A DNA stretch of 64,000 nt, taken from assembly GCF_900102785.1 (NCBI RefSeq), contig NZ_FNGC01000008.1, forward strand, positions 62,001 through 126,000, in the 5' to 3' direction. Shown here one piece after another: positions 61,064-64,000 of the stretch. Both the position numbers and the translations under genes were made by a program. Within the stretch, counting starts at the first letter, position 1. Every line of letters begins with the position of its first letter. The notes below the pieces were generated by a model. That model made no database searches. It saw only the letters and a list, made by a program, of their open reading frames with translations, and was not told the DNA's origin. Origin of the DNA: Arthrobacter sp. ok362 (GTDB lineage: Bacteria; Actinomycetota; Actinomycetes; Actinomycetales; Micrococcaceae).

Positions 61064-61123
61064 ATGAACGCAGTATCCACTCTGGGTGCTCCCCTGCAGT
61101 CCACGATCGCGCGACTGAGCTAG
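61064..61123 (+). CDS. 19-aa leader-type small ORF
   Basis: MNAVSTLGAPLQSTIARLS, ATG 61064 to TAG 61121-61123. It is preceded by AGGAGG at 8 nt spacing (61050-61055 region), the strongest RBS for several hundred bases. It ends 46 nt before the patatin start. It may be a leader peptide or the stub of a lost gene. Confidence 0.4.
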   Translation: MNAVSTLGAPLQSTIARLS

Positions 61124-61169
61124 TCGCCACCGGGAGCGCCTAACAGGCAATTCGCGAAAGGCGACTCCC

Positions 61170-62165
61170 ATGAACACAACACCTTCTTCAACTCCGCACT
61201 TCACCTCGACGACGGCCTCCGACCAGCCGAGGTCCGACCGGGATCAGCCGCAGGTCGACGCCACAAAGCGGATGCCCGCCGCGGGCGAGCGAGCGTTGGT
61301 CCTCGGTGGCGGCGGATCGACAGGCAACGCGTGGCTGATCGGCGTCATCGCCGGCCTGTTTGAGGCCGGGTTGGATGTGACCGACGCCGATCTGATCATC
61401 GGGACGTCGGCCGGATCGACCGCCGCGGGCCAAATAACTAGCGCGACCCCGACCGAACTGCTTGCCGACATCCTCGCCACTGCGCCCCCACGACGGACCG
61501 AACCGGCCGGATCCGACGGTGGACGTGTTCCGATCAGGCCGACGGCGAACCACATGGAGACAACGAGCGCAATCATCGCCGCCGCTGAGGATGCGGCCGA
61601 CATGCGCCGCAGAATGGGCGCGTGGGCGCTCGAGACGGATGCGGCGTCGCACAGTTCTGCGCGAACGCAATGGCGCGCTACCGTCGCCGCTCGGCTTCCC
61701 AGTCAGGTCTGGCCGCAACAGCGAATGCTCATCACGGCGGTCGACGCCCATACCGGTGAACCGGTCGTGTTCGACCGCCACAGCGGGGTCGACTTGGTGG
61801 ACGCCGTGGCCGCCAGCTGTGCCAGTGGCTTCGCCTACAGTTTCGGCGGCAGCCGATACATCGACGGCGGCTACCGATCCAACGCCGAGAATGCCGATCT
61901 GGCAACCGGATATCCACGGGTGCTGGTGCTGTCACCATTCGGCGGCAGATCACGGACTCCGGTTGACTGGGGCATGCATCTCGCAACACAGGTCGACGAA
62001 CTACGAGCACGCGGCAGCAGAGTCGAAACGATCTTCCCGGATAGCAACTCCGAGCACATGTTCGGCGCCAATGCGATGGATCTGTCGCTGCGTCCGCCCG
62101 CTGCTCGAGCTGGTTACAACCAAGGCAGAGCCCTTGCCGAGCAGCTCACCGAATTCTGGCGCTGA
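61170..62165 (+). CDS. patatin-like phospholipase
   Basis: 331-aa lipolytic acyl hydrolase. Oxyanion loop VLGGGGSTGNAWLIGV, nucleophile elbow IIGTSAGST (Ser about residue 81) and catalytic Asp in YIDGGYRSN form the Ser-Asp dyad. It is cytosolic (no signal peptide) and 40 residues of hydrophilic N-terminus precede the domain. ATG 61170 has AAAGG eight nt upstream. Codon choice is less GC-biased than in neighbours (GCG/CGA/ACC mix, CTA, CAA), suggesting transfer. Homologues occur in Rhodococcus and Mycobacterium. Confidence 0.9.
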   Translation: MNTTPSSTPHFTSTTASDQPRSDRDQPQVDATKRMPAAGERALVLGGGGSTGNAWLIGVIAGLFEAGLDVTDADLIIGTSAGSTAAGQITSATPTELLADILATAPPRRTEPAGSDGGRVPIRPTANHMETTSAIIAAAEDAADMRRRMGAWALETDAASHSSARTQWRATVAARLPSQVWPQQRMLITAVDAHTGEPVVFDRHSGVDLVDAVAASCASGFAYSFGGSRYIDGGYRSNAENADLATGYPRVLVLSPFGGRSRTPVDWGMHLATQVDELRARGSRVETIFPDSNSEHMFGANAMDLSLRPPAARAGYNQGRALAEQLTEFWR

Positions 62166-62193
62166 CGCCTACGAAACCAGTCGACTCGGTAGG

Positions 62194-62227
62194 TTGTTTG
62201 GAAGGGAAACAGGGGCCTTTTGCTTTG
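62194..62227 (+). repeat. right copy of the direct repeat: orphan tRNA-Ser terminator arm
   Basis: TTGTTTGGAAGGGAAACAGG GGCCTTTTGCTTTG aligns with 47583-47615 at 29 of 34 positions. The matching left arm of the hairpin is absent, so this is not a functional terminator here but a half copy. It marks the end of the accessory region. Confidence 0.55.
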
Positions 62228-62314
62228 CCACCGCGGCTATCGGGCAGATCAGGGCAAACGCAGCACCCGGATCCTCCCTGATCTGCCCGGCAGCCGGCGA
62301 GCGCCGCCAGCCGC

Positions 62315-62581
62315 TCAGGGCTCCCCGTCGAGTTGCTCCATCTCCAGGCACGCGTCCTCGTAGGAAATGTCACCGTTCCGGAAGGCCCGCTCGAGTTCCT
62401 TGGCCCGGCGCCGTGAATAGACCGTGCTCAGTGTTCCCGTGAGGCCGGCCTCGAGATAGTCGAGCCGGGAGTGTGCGGGCTGCCGGTCCCGGGCGATCAG
62501 GTGCCGGCGGATCGGCTTGGGCAACCAAGCGCCAGGGTGCATCACGCGTTGTGCATAGGCCCTGGGATCGACTAAGTACAT
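62315..62581 (-). CDS. small hypothetical protein
   Basis: 88-aa basic protein (MYLVDPRAYAQRVMHPGAWLP...SRRRAKELERAFRNGDISYEDACLEMEQLDGEP) with a helical C-terminus like SHOCT-type tails. Start ATG 62581 is chosen for family-like beginning; GTG 62659 would add 26 residues. The start has only a weak purine run. Not recognised. First gene after the accessory region. Confidence 0.55.
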   Translation of the reverse strand: MYLVDPRAYAQRVMHPGAWLPKPIRRHLIARDRQPAHSRLDYLEAGLTGTLSTVYSRRRAKELERAFRNGDISYEDACLEMEQLDGEP

Positions 62582-62709
62582 GCTTCCATGGTTCAACTCC
62601 CCGCTGAGAAGACGATGGGTATCCTCTGAGTGATCGGGTCTGCCGCACTCCCCCAGCACGCGTCACCGCCAAACAGGAAGGCCCTTCTTCCGTTTACTCG
62701 CCTACCCGC

Positions 62710-63348
62710 CTACCCGCGCACGATCACCACGTCCAGGGTCCGCGGGCCGTGGACGCCTTCGACGCGTTCGAGTTCGATGTCGCTGGTGGCGCTGGGGCCG
62801 CTGATCCAGGTCTGCGGGCGGGTGGCATCGAGCCGGCCGAGCGCCTCGGGCAAGATCGCCGTGATGTCCCCGGCCCGGACCATGCAGATGTGCCGGTCCG
62901 GGACGAGGCTGATGACCCGGCGGCCCTGGTCCGGGCCGGCGTCGAGGATGATGGTTCCGGTTTCGGCGACCGCCACGGCGCTGCCGGTCACGACGGCGTC
63001 CACCGCGTCCAGGTCCTCGACGCTGAGCCGGTGCCCGGGGGCGTCGGTGACGCGGCGGGAGCCGGCGTCGTGCGCGTCCGCCTCCGCGAACAGCGCCTGG
63101 TCGAGGCCGTGCGGCACGGCGTAGCGGCCGGCGCCTTCGAGCAGCGCGGCGAGCCGCGGCGGCACCGCGGTCGCATCCTCGACGAAGACGTTCGCCTTGT
63201 AGTCCAGGAGCCGGTCCGTCAGCAGTTCGATGAGCTCCTCCTCGCCCAGGGCGGAGGTGCGGCGGTAGTCGCGGGGCACCTCCGGTACCGCCGGCGCATC
63301 ACGGAGGGCCGAGCGGATCCGGTCGAGTATTTCTGCGCGCGCGTTCAC
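62710..63348 (-). CDS. lutC: LutC/YkgG-family lactate utilisation protein
   Basis: 212-aa LUD-domain protein, third component of the LutABC L-lactate oxidation system. Seen: NARAEILDRIRSAL start, SVEDLDAVDAVVTGSAVAVAETGTI, DQGRRVISLVPDRHICMV and the GPSATSDIELERVEGVHGPR C-terminus. GTG 63348 has GAGGAG nine nt upstream and overlaps the lutB stop (GTGA), so it is coupled to lutB. LutC lacks Fe-S motifs and is thought to assemble with LutAB. Confidence 0.95.
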   Translation of the reverse strand: MNARAEILDRIRSALRDAPAVPEVPRDYRRTSALGEEELIELLTDRLLDYKANVFVEDATAVPPRLAALLEGAGRYAVPHGLDQALFAEADAHDAGSRRVTDAPGHRLSVEDLDAVDAVVTGSAVAVAETGTIILDAGPDQGRRVISLVPDRHICMVRAGDITAILPEALGRLDATRPQTWISGPSATSDIELERVEGVHGPRTLDVVIVRG

Positions 63349-64000
63349 GGGTTCTCCTCTGTGCCGGCGGATCCTGTGCCGGCGTCCCCTGTGCCGGCGG
63401 CTTCGGTGCCAGTGGGGGCCGTCGGGGCAGCCTGGGCCTGGTGCTCCTTGTCCCACCACTGCCGGAAGGACTGCGCCGGTGGTGCGGGGATGTCCCGGCT
63501 CTGGGTCCAGCCGGCGGCGATGCCCGGCAGCTTGGTGATTTTCCGGTCCGGGCCGGCGGCAAGCCGGCCAAGAGGCAGCCCCTTCTCGACCAGGCCAAGG
63601 TTTTTTCCGGAGGACAGCGCCCAGGAGGCCGCCTTCATGCCCAGGTCCATCTGGCTGGGCAGGCGCTCCCTCCCGCGCTTCCCGCCCTTCCCGCGCTTGC
63701 TGTCCACGTCCTCGCCGCGCAGGTGCACCAGGATGTCCGGGATGTTGATCTTCACCGGGCAGGCGTCGTAGCAGGCGCCGCACAGGGACGAGGCGTACGG
63801 CAGGGAGTTGTTCTCCTCGGCCGTGATCCCGGTCAGCAGCGGCGACAGGATGGCGCCGATCGGTCCCGGGTAAGTGGATCCGTAGGCGTGGCCGCCGGTG
63901 CGTTCATAGACGGGGCAGACGTTCATGCAGGCGCTGCAGCGGATGCAGTGCAGGGCGGAGCGGCCCATTTCGTCGGCCAGGGCGGCGCTGCGCCCGTTGT
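63345..64000 (-). CDS. lutB: LutB-type iron-sulfur protein, 5'-truncated by window edge
   Basis: C-terminal part (about 218 codons) of the lactate utilisation Fe-S protein. Two ferredoxin clusters are visible: CIRCSACMNVCPVY and CGACYDACPVKI, then NIPDILVHLRGEDVDSKRG. The N-terminal LUD part is off the right edge; the frame is open to base 64000. The last 30 residues are a low-complexity TGTEAAGTGDAGTGSAGTEE tail unusual for LutB. It transfers electrons from lactate. Confidence 0.95.
   Translation of the reverse strand, partial: NGRSAALADEMGRSALHCIRCSACMNVCPVYERTGGHAYGSTYPGPIGAILSPLLTGITAEENNSLPYASSLCGACYDACPVKINIPDILVHLRGEDVDSKRGKGGKRGRERLPSQMDLGMKAASWALSSGKNLGLVEKGLPLGRLAAGPDRKITKLPGIAAGWTQSRDIPAPPAQSFRQWWDKEHQAQAAPTAPTGTEAAGTGDAGTGSAGTEENP

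Overview
High-GC (about 65-70 %) actinobacterial chromosome. Gene content (GTP-type PEP carboxykinase, dodecin, YhgE/Pip operon, MmyB-type regulators, c-di-AMP riboswitch ahead of a cell-wall hydrolase, ATGA/GTGA-coupled operons) and protein style point to Micrococcaceae, most likely Arthrobacter or Pseudarthrobacter. This is inferred from the sequence alone.

Layout. 1-7.6 kb: broken FAD oxidoreductase of the phytoene-dehydrogenase type, DHA2 exporter, RecQ helicase with a phosphoribosyltransferase-like tail, phosphohexomutase, small acidic protein, NsrR-type NO sensor. 7.7-13.2 kb: three-gene nitrate/sulfonate-type ABC importer, divergent from a CitA/DcuS-type histidine kinase and its response regulator. 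13.4-21.1 kb: flavohemoglobin Hmp (a likely NsrR target), berberine-bridge-type oxidase bracketed by near-identical hairpins, PEP carboxykinase, tRNA-Arg(ACG), FadR-type regulator and a divergent lipoamide-dehydrogenase-like flavoprotein. 21.2-30 kb: operator-controlled operon (degenerate ATPase, YhgE, TetR, membrane protein), coiled-coil membrane protein with perfect 45-bp repeats, SixA-type phosphatase, dodecin, winged-helix regulator with a large AT-rich leader, repeat-rich membrane protein.

30.1-40.1 kb is an envelope block: OmpR-type two-component system, ydaO-type (c-di-AMP) riboswitch plus lytic-transglycosylase-like protein, secreted protein, GT2-GtrA fusion and two paralogous 12-13-TM glycosyltransferases. 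40.1-47.3 kb: HAD phosphatase, VOC protein, upp, PAP2 phosphatase, tadA, and an operon-like set of dehydrogenase, pterin-synthase-like protein and an unusual GT4/AlkZ-like fused ORF.

47.5-62.2 kb looks like an accessory region next to tRNA-Ser(CGA). It opens with a truncated DJ-1 gene and holds an MFS exporter, a hydrolase, an MmyB-type regulator with an SDR/DUF2255 cluster, tandem cyclophilin-like genes (the second ruined), a giant RCC1/YVTN/FG-GAP secreted protein and a patatin. It ends at an orphan copy of one arm of the tRNA-Ser terminator. From 62.3 kb ordinary sequence resumes with a small hypothetical gene and lutC/lutB, the latter cut by the window edge. No transposase, integrase, CRISPR array or rRNA was recognised.
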